The position numbers were made by a program, and so were the translations under genes. A DNA stretch of 33,219 nt, from the NCBI GenBank assembly GCA_002438075.1, contig DJSQ01000010.1:1-33219 (forward strand). The letters are read 5' to 3'. Below are positions 8,696 through 16,391 of the stretch, piece after piece. Numbering within the stretch: position 1 is the first letter of the stretch; the number at the start of each line of letters is the position of its first letter. Origin of the DNA: Clostridiales bacterium UBA6330. Lineage in GTDB: Bacteria > Bacillota > Clostridia > Oscillospirales > CAG-272. The notes beneath the pieces are model-generated. The model had not been told where the DNA came from. It worked only from the letters and a program-made list of their open reading frames with translations, and ran no database searches.

Positions 8696-8764
8696 GTTTT
8701 CTCCTTTTCGGTGTAAATGAACGGTTAAACAGCTTTCAAAATCAGCCCAACTCCCGCAGTCAGG

Positions 8765-8813
8765 CTTCCCCTCGGGGGGAAGAAAACTGCAAGCAGTTTG
8801 TCGCGTAAGCGAC
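8765..8813. repeat. Small triple-hairpin repeat between surface-protein genes
   Basis: Three hairpins stand in a row: arms 8765-8771/8776-8782, 8784-8790/8793-8799 and 8800-8804/8809-8813, followed by TGATGAGGGGGG. The string around CGC-GTAA-GCGACTGATGAGG is typical of dispersed repeats in gut Clostridia (from memory, not searched). It sits in the 150-bp gap between the 44-aa peptide gene and the three-module surface protein, where it may act as a processing or attenuation point. Confidence 0.55.
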
Positions 8814-8845
8814 TGATGAGGGGGGATAAATCTGCTGTCTGTTTA

Positions 8846-8980
8846 TCAGAGGTTATTCCAATCCAGAATGATGTCCCCGCCCTCGCCGTCTTGGGCGCTG
8901 AGCGCGGGAGAGGTGCGGAGCAGGTCATCGGCGGCAACCGCCAGAGCGACCGCAAACGGGGTTTCATAGGTGCGTTTCAT
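8846..8980 (-). CDS. 44-aa peptide, family M-[KR]-[KR]-x-Y-E (unknown function)
   Basis: A short gene beginning MKRTYETPFAVALAVAADDL and ending GDIILDWNNL. It has an AAAGGAG ribosome site about seven bases before the ATG, which argues that it is translated. It has no signal peptide, no membrane span and no cysteine. The N-terminal third is basic/aromatic and the middle is hydrophobic with DDLL; the end is acidic. It follows the stop of the GLUG-like gene by 27 bp. A second peptide at 29867-30013 has the same start (MRKPYE), a DVL core and an acidic tail, and also follows an exported protein with the same C-terminal domain. The function is unknown; it could be a RiPP-like precursor, a regulatory peptide or a small partner protein. 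Confidence 0.7.
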   Translation of the reverse strand: MKRTYETPFAVALAVAADDLLRTSPALSAQDGEGGDIILDWNNL

Positions 8981-9007
8981 ATTCGGTTCTCCTTTCTTTG
9001 ATTCGGA

Positions 9008-10390
9008 TTATTCTACTTCTACCCGTGTCGCGCCGTTCATGATAACGGACGCGGTGTCCAGCACAAGGGTGGTCTGCGTTTTCGTCACGGCGTAGGTCGT
9101 GATGCTGAAGGTCAGCTCGCCGAGGTTGTCGGGAATGCTTTGCAGGACGAGGCAGGCAATGTAGTTCCCGCCCCAGTGGGATGCGGCATAGGTTTCTCCG
9201 CCTCCGATGATGGAGGTATACACCGTTTGAACCGCCTGTTCTGCGGATTTAACCGTGTTTCCTTCCGCATCGGTGACCGTCAGGCGCATTCCGATTTCCT
9301 CATACGCCTCGATGCTGTCGATGACTGCCGAGAAGCGGATGGAGTACTTCCCCTCCCCTGCGTCCGCCAGCTGGAGCGCCACCACGTCAAAGTTTGTTGC
9401 TGTGGTGTTGTTCACCGATGTTGTGGGCTCGCCCGCTCCATAGATATCATGAACCCAACCTCGGGGGGAAGTCATATCGCGTTTGCCTGCAAACACGCAG
9501 TTCTTGCAAAGCAAAGTCTTGCCATCCTGCACCCAACAGCCATAGATTCCACCGCCACCTCTTGCAGTACCTGAAACGTTACCGGTATAAGTACAGTTCC
9601 GAATGACAACAGCATAACTCGTTTGGGAACCATTGTAGCCAATCAAGCCACCCATAAAGTTTTTAAAATCAACACCTTGTCCCTCATAAGTCAAGGAAAC
9701 CGTTGCACTGCTCTTGACGTTTTCCATCAGCGTGCCTACTCCTCCTGAAGCATCCTCATCCGCCCACGCTGTTTTTGGTCCGCCATCATCGTATGAATAC
9801 ATCAGCCCCGCAACCGAGCCAACATTTACCTTCTGGGAGGTTCCTTTATAAGTAAATGAGCAAGAGGAATCAATCACCAGATTGCGGATACAACCACCGC
9901 GGACCGCGCCAAACAGCGCAACCGCTGTGCAGTCCTCTGCCGTGGAAGACACCTTCAGATTGCGGATGGTGTGTCCCTGTCCGTCAAAGGTTCCCATAAA
10001 GCGAATTCCGGCATTGAAGGCAGTCACAAATCCAGTGCCAAAACCCGAGTTGTAGGCAATCGGCTGAAAGTCGGTCACATTGCGCATATCAATGTCGTTC
10101 GCAAGATAGACCGTCTTACCCGCGAAGGTATAATCAGCCGAGGTGTTGCTGATTTCCGAAAACTTCACCAAGCCCTCGGCATCGGTGATCTTCCAAGCCG
10201 TGCCCGAGGCATAGCTCTCGGTGGTCAGGTCCTTGGCGTTCGGAACATCTGTCAGGTCAACCTTGACGATATTCGTCTCGGAATATCCGGCAGGGGTGGT
10301 GGTGGAATCGGTCTCCGCCGCGGACAGGGGAAGTGCGAGGGTTGCGAGAAGCGCGATCAGGGTCAGAATTGCAAACAGCTTTGTTTTCAT
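9008..10390 (-). CDS. Exported GLUG-like surface protein with C-terminal RFxxxID-EAYEE domain
   Basis: About 460 aa. Start chosen at the ATG (10390), 11 bases after GGAG; an in-frame GTG at 10399 lies only two bases from GGAG and is less likely. A Sec signal peptide ends near PLSAAE. Residues ~40-310 form one GLUG-like beta-helix module closely similar to module 1 of the 5381-8695 protein: both share GTAWKITDAEGL-type and NSGFGT.FVTAFNAG-type segments, and FGAVRGGCIRNLV. The last ~120 residues form another domain, with SIRFSAVIDSIEAYEEIGM followed by a LTFSITTYA strand. This domain recurs at the end of the 30047-31807 protein. There is no membrane anchor, so the protein is probably secreted or held by partners. 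The central part (about 9430-10080) is clearly AT-richer than both ends. Function unknown; glycan binding or adhesion is inferred. Confidence 0.82.
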   Translation of the reverse strand: MKTKLFAILTLIALLATLALPLSAAETDSTTTPAGYSETNIVKVDLTDVPNAKDLTTESYASGTAWKITDAEGLVKFSEISNTSADYTFAGKTVYLANDIDMRNVTDFQPIAYNSGFGTGFVTAFNAGIRFMGTFDGQGHTIRNLKVSSTAEDCTAVALFGAVRGGCIRNLVIDSSCSFTYKGTSQKVNVGSVAGLMYSYDDGGPKTAWADEDASGGVGTLMENVKSSATVSLTYEGQGVDFKNFMGGLIGYNGSQTSYAVVIRNCTYTGNVSGTARGGGGIYGCWVQDGKTLLCKNCVFAGKRDMTSPRGWVHDIYGAGEPTTSVNNTTATNFDVVALQLADAGEGKYSIRFSAVIDSIEAYEEIGMRLTVTDAEGNTVKSAEQAVQTVYTSIIGGGETYAASHWGGNYIACLVLQSIPDNLGELTFSITTYAVTKTQTTLVLDTASVIMNGATRVEVE

Positions 10391-10427
10391 GGGCTTCACA
10401 TCTCCTTTTGAATTTTTTTATTTCAGG

Positions 10428-10463
10428 CTCCCCCGCAACCCTGTTTGCATGGAATTGCGGGAG
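10428..10463. other. Imperfect intercistronic hairpin
   Basis: Arms around CCCGCAA (10432-10438) and TTGCGGG (10455-10461) pair perfectly and extend with a two-base bulge, just upstream of the GLUG-like gene and after the solute-binding lipoprotein. On the minus strand it is followed by TGAAATAAAAAAATTC, not a U-tract, so a classic terminator is not supported. Confidence 0.4.
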
Positions 10464-10488
10464 AGTTCCTTTCGGAATGCGTGGGGCG

Positions 10489-11955
10489 TTACGGCATATT
10501 GTTTGCGTACTCCAGAATCTGCTTCATGGATGCCGCTCCGCTTTTCAGAATCACGACCACACCCGAGGGCGCGCGGTTCTTTACCACCGCCGTTTCGAGC
10601 ATATTGATAAAGGTCTCCTTCTCGTCCAGCGTATAGCCGAAGTCGAAGAACTTGGATTCGTGCAGGAAGTTGAGCATTTTGTAGTCATCCAGCCGCTCCG
10701 ACATCTTTCTGGTCAGAACCGACTCAAAGAATGCCTGACGAAAGTACTGATAGGAATACGCCGAGAGGAATTCCAGTATCAGCCCGCTCTCCTCTGCGCT
10801 GACGCACAGCTGCGGGATGGCAAAGAAGCCCGAGGCGCAAATGGTGCGGTACTCCTTCTGGTTCCCGTCCAGCTTCGGAAGCGGCGCGTAGCCCATCTTG
10901 AAGTCCAGATTGTGCAGGGTTGTAAAGCAGCTTCCGACATCCCAGTTGATGAACAGTCCGTGCCCGTTTCGGAAGCTCTCCACGTTCTTGCTGGTGGCAA
11001 TTCCCGAGTTGTAGTAGGACTCCACGCGCACGGAATCCCCGTGCGTATAGAGCAGGGAGCTGTAGGCTTCGGCAATGCTTGTCATGTTTGCCGATTTCAG
11101 CCCCGCCTCAAAGGTTCCGTCATTCTTCCGCACCAGCGTAGACTCCCCGAAGGCATAGGTCCAGCGGTGGGAGGGTGCCGAGTTGACCAGGAAGCCGTAG
11201 GTTTCGTTGCCCGTCGGCTCGCCGTCCAGCGTGAACTCGGTCTCGGTCAGCAGCTCGTTGAATTTCTCCACCGTCCATTCGCCGCTTTCCACCAGTGTTT
11301 TCATGTCCTCGGCAAAGCTGAAGCGCTCGTACAGGTCGCGGTTATAGACGATGCAGAAGAAGCCCTGATAGTTGAGCGTGAGGTCCGAGGCGATGATATA
11401 GAGCTTGTTGTTCTTGGTCAGATAGTTCTGCACCTGCGAGCGGTTGTACCAGTCCGCCGAGAGGTTCATGGTGTCCAGCTCTGCCATATTTGCGTAGTAG
11501 CCCTTTGTCATGATGGTGGTCATTGCCTCGGTCGGGTGCGGGAACACCAAATCGTAGCACTTATCCCCGCTCATGTTCGCCGCTTGCAGAGGCGGGAGGA
11601 CATCCCCGTTTGCGTTGGAGACGTAGAAGGTCACGCCGTATTTCTCCTCTGCGAGCAGGGTGCGCGCATAGGCGGTGTCGGCAACCTGATCGGCGCCATC
11701 CTCATTCTCCAGCCAGTAGGACACGTCCCACGCGGACAGGATTGTGAAGTCGCGGTCCAGATTTCGGCTCGGAATGTCCCGCGCCGCGTCGAACGAGCCG
11801 TCCGTCGAGCCGTCGGGCTCCTCGGTTGCAGCCTGCTCCCGCGTGTTCTCTGCGGGCTTGCCGCCGCCCGAGCAGGCGGTCAGAAGGCACCCCAGCGCCA
11901 AAAGCAGACACAGTGCGGACAAATACCACAGCTGTCTTTTTCGTTTGTTTCCCAT
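10489..11955 (-). CDS. ABC-type extracellular solute-binding lipoprotein (carbohydrate family)
   Basis: 488 aa. The basic N-terminus and hydrophobic core end in lipobox LTAC (lipid on C28), followed by a Ser/Glu/Thr-rich linker. The rest looks like a bacterial solute-binding protein of the sugar-uptake type, with RDFTILSAWDVSYWLENE near the start, YDLVFPHPTEAMTTIMTKG, an ALPxLDGNQKEY-type hinge (APLPKLDGNQKEYRTICASG) and a C-terminal helical lobe. It should capture oligosaccharides at the cell surface for an ABC importer. No permease or ATPase gene is in this window. It is distantly like the second binding protein at 25710-27239. It starts 27 bp after the rhamnosidase stop, with an AAAGGGG ribosome site. 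Confidence 0.85.
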   Translation of the reverse strand: MGNKRKRQLWYLSALCLLLALGCLLTACSGGGKPAENTREQAATEEPDGSTDGSFDAARDIPSRNLDRDFTILSAWDVSYWLENEDGADQVADTAYARTLLAEEKYGVTFYVSNANGDVLPPLQAANMSGDKCYDLVFPHPTEAMTTIMTKGYYANMAELDTMNLSADWYNRSQVQNYLTKNNKLYIIASDLTLNYQGFFCIVYNRDLYERFSFAEDMKTLVESGEWTVEKFNELLTETEFTLDGEPTGNETYGFLVNSAPSHRWTYAFGESTLVRKNDGTFEAGLKSANMTSIAEAYSSLLYTHGDSVRVESYYNSGIATSKNVESFRNGHGLFINWDVGSCFTTLHNLDFKMGYAPLPKLDGNQKEYRTICASGFFAIPQLCVSAEESGLILEFLSAYSYQYFRQAFFESVLTRKMSERLDDYKMLNFLHESKFFDFGYTLDEKETFINMLETAVVKNRAPSGVVVILKSGAASMKQILEYANNMP

Positions 11956-11982
11956 TGTGTTTTCCCCTTTCCGTTATTTGGT

Positions 11983-14172
11983 TTATTTGGTATTACAGTC
12001 GGTTACGAGAATTCCGTCTCCCACGCGCACACGGACCTCGGGCGGTGCGGTATAGGAAAGGCGGATGCGTCCGTCCTCCCCCATCTGCCACGCCACGCGG
12101 ATGACACCGTGCGGGGTTGGTACACGCCCCCTTGCGGACCGAATGCCGAACGCCTTTGGCATCGGGTTCAGCTCCGCCTCACGGAAGCCGTCCGCCAGCG
12201 GGACCACGCCAAGCGCCATGCGCGAAAGCTCGTAGAGCGGCGCACAGCTCCAGCCGTGGCACTCACTGCGGGGTTGGTCGGGATTTTCGCACCACGTTGT
12301 GCAGTGCTTTTCCAGCATCTCGTCCCAGCCCGCAAACAGCCTCGGGGCGTACCGCTCATAGCGTCCCGCCTTCTCCAGCGCGCGCAGGAGGTAGTAATTC
12401 ATCGAGAAGGTGCAGGCTTCCACAGGCAGACCCTCGTCAAAGACGCGGTCCGTAAGCTCGCCTGCCGCCTCCCCCGTAACCGTTTCCGAGAGAATTGCCC
12501 AAAGCGCGGTGTGCCGACAGTAGGTCCTGCCGCTCGGGGTATCGCGGAACAGCCCGAGGTCGCGGTCGTAGCAATGCGCCATCACCGCACTCGCGGTCCG
12601 CTCCGCCGCCTCCGCATATTCCGCCGCCCGCGCCGCTCTTCCGAGACGTGCCGCGATTTCCGAAGCCGCACGGTAAGCGGCAACCGCCATCAATGCCGTA
12701 ACGGTTGACGGCTCCGCATCCGCACCGGGCGGGACCCCTCTTTCCCACGAGGGGACCCAATCCACGAAGTTCCAGTACCGCGTCGGGCGGAACAGCCCGC
12801 TCCCGTCCCGAAGCGCTTCAAATGCCTCCAGCGCCTTGACCACGGCGGGATAGACCTGCCGCAGGGTCTCCGTGTCCCCCGTATAGAGCAGGTAGTCCCG
12901 CGCCATGAGGACCCAGAACAGCGTGAAATTCGGAATGACCTGCACCCGCGTGGACGGGTAGTGCGCCCGAAGCATCCCATCGGGAAGCTGAGAAGCCGCC
13001 AGCTCGGTCAGCGCCTTGCGCGAAAGCCTCGGGTCGGCGCTCAGGCGGAAGGCAAACAGCATCTCCAGCGCGGAGTCCATGTCGTACTGCCGCTGTTCGT
13101 AATAGGGGCAATCCAGATACTGCTCCTGCGCGCAACAGCACACCGTGTTCCGACTGACCTCCCACATCCGCGTCAGCCTTTCGTCGGGGCAATCGAAGGT
13201 CCCCTCCCGCCCGATGGGATAGCCGACTGTGCGGTAGGAGGCGGAAAGAATGCGGACCTGTGCACCCTTCGGGAAGGAGACGCGCAGATATCGGAACGCC
13301 CGATACCAGAACGGCTCAAAGTGCAGGGGCTCTCCCGTGCAAATCAGCGTATCCCGCGCCCCGCACAGGCAGAAATCCGTGCGCCCCGCGGCATCGCGGA
13401 GGTCCTTTTCCACCGTCCGCCCACGCCGATTCTCCTTCCCGTAGCACTCCGCGTAAATGAGGTCCACCTGTGTCCCCTCGGGAGCCGAGACCGTCAACTC
13501 CACGCGTGCCGTGGTGTACGCACCCGCATCGAGGTCGATGTAGCCCTCTCCCTGCCCGACCGTGACGAATTCGGTCGGTTCTCCGAGCGCGAGCTGTGGA
13601 ATCGGGCGCGGTGCAAGCGGGTAGATGTCCCGCAGACCGTAGGGCTCATAGCCGCCCCGCTCGGGGTGCGGCTGTTCAAACAGCACGGTCGGAATCGGCG
13701 TAAGACGGGACTTGCCGAGGACCCGCTCAAAGGGCGCGACTGCCTCCTGCACCTCCGCCCCGCCGCGAAACAGCTCCACCGCCTCCTCGCGGAAGCATTG
13801 CCACGACAAATCGGTCCCGATTTCCCGCACCTCATCGTTTTCGGTCAGCTCTCCCTCCATCCACAGCGCGGGACGCGTGTACCGAAACGCGGTGATGAAC
13901 ACCTCCTCGGTGGCATACAGCACCCACGCCTCCAGTCGGTTCCCGCCCGCGCGGAGGAACGGGGTCAGGTCCGCCTCCTCGTAATAGTGCAAATGCTCCG
14001 AGCCCTGACAGGGACCCTCGCACACATACTGCCCGTTGAGAAACAGGCGGTAGCGCGTGTCGGCGCTCACTCTGACCGCGAGCCTTGCGCCCGCCGCCGC
14101 GTCAAAGTCCCTGCGGAACAGATAAAGCCGTGACGAGGGCGGTCTGTCATCTCCGCATATCCAACGATTCAT
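11983..14172 (-). CDS. GH78 alpha-L-rhamnosidase, DCPYYEQ type
   Basis: 729 aa from the ATG at 14172, which overlaps the upstream rhamnosidase stop by 4 bp (ATGA) and has GGAGG just before it; an open frame continues upstream but only as a shadow of the neighbour. The N-terminal half has beta-sandwich signatures (FLNGQYVCEGPCQGSEHLHY, YAECYGKENRRGR). The catalytic (alpha/alpha)6 barrel carries DCPYYEQRQYDMD, placing D354, E359 and D366 at the GH78 acidic positions. WNFVDW and a His/Trp-rich ECHGWSCAPLYELSRMALG segment follow. GH78 enzymes remove terminal alpha-L-rhamnose by an inverting mechanism. There is no signal peptide, so it should act on imported oligosaccharides. It differs strongly from its partner at 14169-16382 (DCPTREK type), so the two probably cut different linkages. 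Confidence 0.88.
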   Translation of the reverse strand: MNRWICGDDRPPSSRLYLFRRDFDAAAGARLAVRVSADTRYRLFLNGQYVCEGPCQGSEHLHYYEEADLTPFLRAGGNRLEAWVLYATEEVFITAFRYTRPALWMEGELTENDEVREIGTDLSWQCFREEAVELFRGGAEVQEAVAPFERVLGKSRLTPIPTVLFEQPHPERGGYEPYGLRDIYPLAPRPIPQLALGEPTEFVTVGQGEGYIDLDAGAYTTARVELTVSAPEGTQVDLIYAECYGKENRRGRTVEKDLRDAAGRTDFCLCGARDTLICTGEPLHFEPFWYRAFRYLRVSFPKGAQVRILSASYRTVGYPIGREGTFDCPDERLTRMWEVSRNTVCCCAQEQYLDCPYYEQRQYDMDSALEMLFAFRLSADPRLSRKALTELAASQLPDGMLRAHYPSTRVQVIPNFTLFWVLMARDYLLYTGDTETLRQVYPAVVKALEAFEALRDGSGLFRPTRYWNFVDWVPSWERGVPPGADAEPSTVTALMAVAAYRAASEIAARLGRAARAAEYAEAAERTASAVMAHCYDRDLGLFRDTPSGRTYCRHTALWAILSETVTGEAAGELTDRVFDEGLPVEACTFSMNYYLLRALEKAGRYERYAPRLFAGWDEMLEKHCTTWCENPDQPRSECHGWSCAPLYELSRMALGVVPLADGFREAELNPMPKAFGIRSARGRVPTPHGVIRVAWQMGEDGRIRLSYTAPPEVRVRVGDGILVTDCNTK

Positions 14173-16382
14173 ATCGACTCCTCCTTTTCGTCTGTCGGCT
14201 CCGAGAAGGTGTAGTCCCCCTCGGTCAAAATGCAGTCTTTGTATCGGACCGCAGTGCTTCCCCGCACCCGCACCGTCAGGCGCACGCGGTCCGCCTCCCG
14301 CCGCCATGCAACCGAGAGCGTGCCGCTGTCGCTTGCGTAGCTCCCCTCGGCAAAGGTCAGCGCGCGGAAATAAAAGGGCTTGAGTGTGAATTCCGCCGCC
14401 TGCGGGTCGCGGCGGTCGTGTCGGATGCCGAGAATCTGTTTGACCATCCACGACAGCACATCCGAATACATATGGTGGTTTTCCGAGGTGTACTCGCCGT
14501 TCGGAATGGTTTTGGTGAAGTACTCCCACAGCGAGGTTGCGCCGCTGTCCAGCCAATAGCGGTAGCTCGGGTAGCCCGAGGCGGTTACAAGCCGATAGGC
14601 ATCCTCCTGCCCGCCGTGCGCGGACAGCGCGTGAAGGAGACAGCGCAAGCCGAGAATTCCGCAATCGTGGCGGCAGCCGTTCTCCCGCACCAGCCGCCGC
14701 AATTGCTTTGCAAGCGGCGCGGGACGGTCGCACAGTGCAAGCGCCAACAGGATTGCAACCGCCGCCATTCTGTCAATGCAACAGCTCCCGTCCTCCCGCA
14801 GATACTGCCGCGCAATCCGCGCCCGTTGCATGGAGAGACGCGCCTGCATTTCCGCTTCACCCGCGCGGTCCCCCGCCAGTCGCTGTGCCAGCGCCGTTAT
14901 CCGATAGAAATTCGCCGTCAGCGCCGCGTTGACGAACGCCAACGGAATATCCGCAGGACTTCCCGCTGTTGCCCAATCGCCCAGCCCGAAGTCCGTGACC
15001 AGACCGTCCGCGTCCGCCTTTGCCTCCAGAAAGGCAAGGTAGCGCAGAAAATACGGCAGGGTCTGCACGAGCAGGTCGCCCTTTCCCGTGTGGAGGTAGT
15101 ACCGATACGGAAGCTCGAACAGCACGCCATCCGAGAGCGGACCGTTTCCCCAGCCGTAGCCCCACCCGTTTGTGGGTACGATGCCGGGCAGACAGCCGTC
15201 CTCGCGCATGGCATCGCAGATATCGGTCATCCACTTTTCCGTGAGCGCCTCCATCCCGAAATCGGTGAACAGCTGCTCCGCCGACATCTGCGCGTCATCG
15301 GTCCAGCCGTACTTTTCCCGTGTGGGGCAGTCGGTAATCTGGTAGAACAGATTGGAAAGCGAGGAGGTCTGCCCCGCCGCAAACAGGCGGTTCAACAGCT
15401 CCTCGGAGCAGTGAAAGGAGGTCCGCACCCGCACCGCCTGATGGACGAACACCGCCTGCACCCGCACCGCGGCGGGGTCGGTGATGCCCTCGATTTCAAG
15501 GTAGCGGAAGCCGTGGTAGGTAAAGCGCGGCGACCATGTGACCTCCTCCCCCGAGCAGGTGAAGCGGTCGGTCATGAATTCGCTTTCGGGGTAGAACCGC
15601 GAAAGCCCGTAAATGCGCAGGGTGTTGTCGGGATTCAGGCTCTCGGCGTAGCGAATCGTCAACAGCTGCCCGCGAACGCCCGCCGCCGTGAGCCGAATAT
15701 AGCCCGCGCGGTTGCCCCCGAAGTCGTAAACAAACCGTTGCGCGCCCGTTTGCAGGACCGCAACGGGGTCCGTCACCTCGAATTCCCGAATCGGCTCGCA
15801 ACGGCATTCCCGCAAAACGCCCGTGGGCGGCGTATCGTCCACCCGCGCGAAATGCCATGCCGAATCGTCATAGGCAAGCGATGCCCAGTCCGCCTCGTAC
15901 CGCGTGGCATCAAACCATTCCCCGCTTCGGAGCTGGTTGAAGCGCACCGCGCTGTCGGGGCGGCATTTCCAGCTCCCGTCGGTCCGCAGGACCTCCCGCC
16001 CGTTCACGGTCAGCGTCAGCGTCACCTTCGGGTGGTCGGAGACCTCCCCCTCGGTCGACCAGACCGTGCGGAAGCTCTCGTGATACCGCCCGTTCCCGCA
16101 CTGCACCGCAACAACGTTTTTCCCCTCGCAAAGCAGACCTGTTACGTCATAGGTGTTGTACCACAGCGTTTTCCGATAGTCGCTGACGGGGGCGCAGAAG
16201 AGATCATCCGATACGGGGCTTCCGTTGACGAAGCAATAGCCGATTCCGAGCGCGCAGACCGAAAGCGTTGCGCGGCGAACAGGTCCCGTCAAATCAAAGC
16301 ACCGTCGGAACAGCGGCGCGTGGTCCTCGCGGTGAAAGCCCGCCTCAAAGGGGATGTCGGGCTTGATGAAATGCGCTTCCAT
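14169..16382 (-). CDS. GH78 alpha-L-rhamnosidase, DCPTREK type
   Basis: 737 aa, cytoplasmic. The order is classic GH78: an N-terminal sandwich with YCFVNGSPVSDDLFCAPVSDY, a concanavalin-like part with RSGEWFDATRYEADWA, then YDFGGNRAGYIRLTAAGVRG and YAESLNPDNTLR. The catalytic barrel has DCPTREKYGWTDDAQM, giving D351, E356 and D363, and a later GATSLWEYF with E620 followed by SENHHMYSD. These correspond to the acidic residues studied in Bacillus RhaB. A C-terminal beta-sandwich ends near TFSEPTDEKEE. It starts 9 bp after the GH43-like gene with GAGGGG and overlaps the next GH78 by 4 bp, so the pair is coupled. Role: removal of rhamnose from imported plant or microbial oligosaccharides. Confidence 0.92.
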   Translation of the reverse strand: MEAHFIKPDIPFEAGFHREDHAPLFRRCFDLTGPVRRATLSVCALGIGYCFVNGSPVSDDLFCAPVSDYRKTLWYNTYDVTGLLCEGKNVVAVQCGNGRYHESFRTVWSTEGEVSDHPKVTLTLTVNGREVLRTDGSWKCRPDSAVRFNQLRSGEWFDATRYEADWASLAYDDSAWHFARVDDTPPTGVLRECRCEPIREFEVTDPVAVLQTGAQRFVYDFGGNRAGYIRLTAAGVRGQLLTIRYAESLNPDNTLRIYGLSRFYPESEFMTDRFTCSGEEVTWSPRFTYHGFRYLEIEGITDPAAVRVQAVFVHQAVRVRTSFHCSEELLNRLFAAGQTSSLSNLFYQITDCPTREKYGWTDDAQMSAEQLFTDFGMEALTEKWMTDICDAMREDGCLPGIVPTNGWGYGWGNGPLSDGVLFELPYRYYLHTGKGDLLVQTLPYFLRYLAFLEAKADADGLVTDFGLGDWATAGSPADIPLAFVNAALTANFYRITALAQRLAGDRAGEAEMQARLSMQRARIARQYLREDGSCCIDRMAAVAILLALALCDRPAPLAKQLRRLVRENGCRHDCGILGLRCLLHALSAHGGQEDAYRLVTASGYPSYRYWLDSGATSLWEYFTKTIPNGEYTSENHHMYSDVLSWMVKQILGIRHDRRDPQAAEFTLKPFYFRALTFAEGSYASDSGTLSVAWRREADRVRLTVRVRGSTAVRYKDCILTEGDYTFSEPTDEKEESI

Positions 16383-16391
16383 GTGCCCCTC

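Noticed and set aside
8725..8967. 80-codon minus-strand frame spanning the triple-hairpin repeat
   Set aside because: It is in a different frame from the 44-aa peptide, reads through the repeat, and lacks a ribosome site; the 8846-8980 frame is better supported.
14173..14733. Upstream extension of the first GH78 gene
   Set aside because: It overlaps the neighbouring GH78 gene in another frame. The ATG at 14172 has a ribosome site and a typical ATGA overlap.
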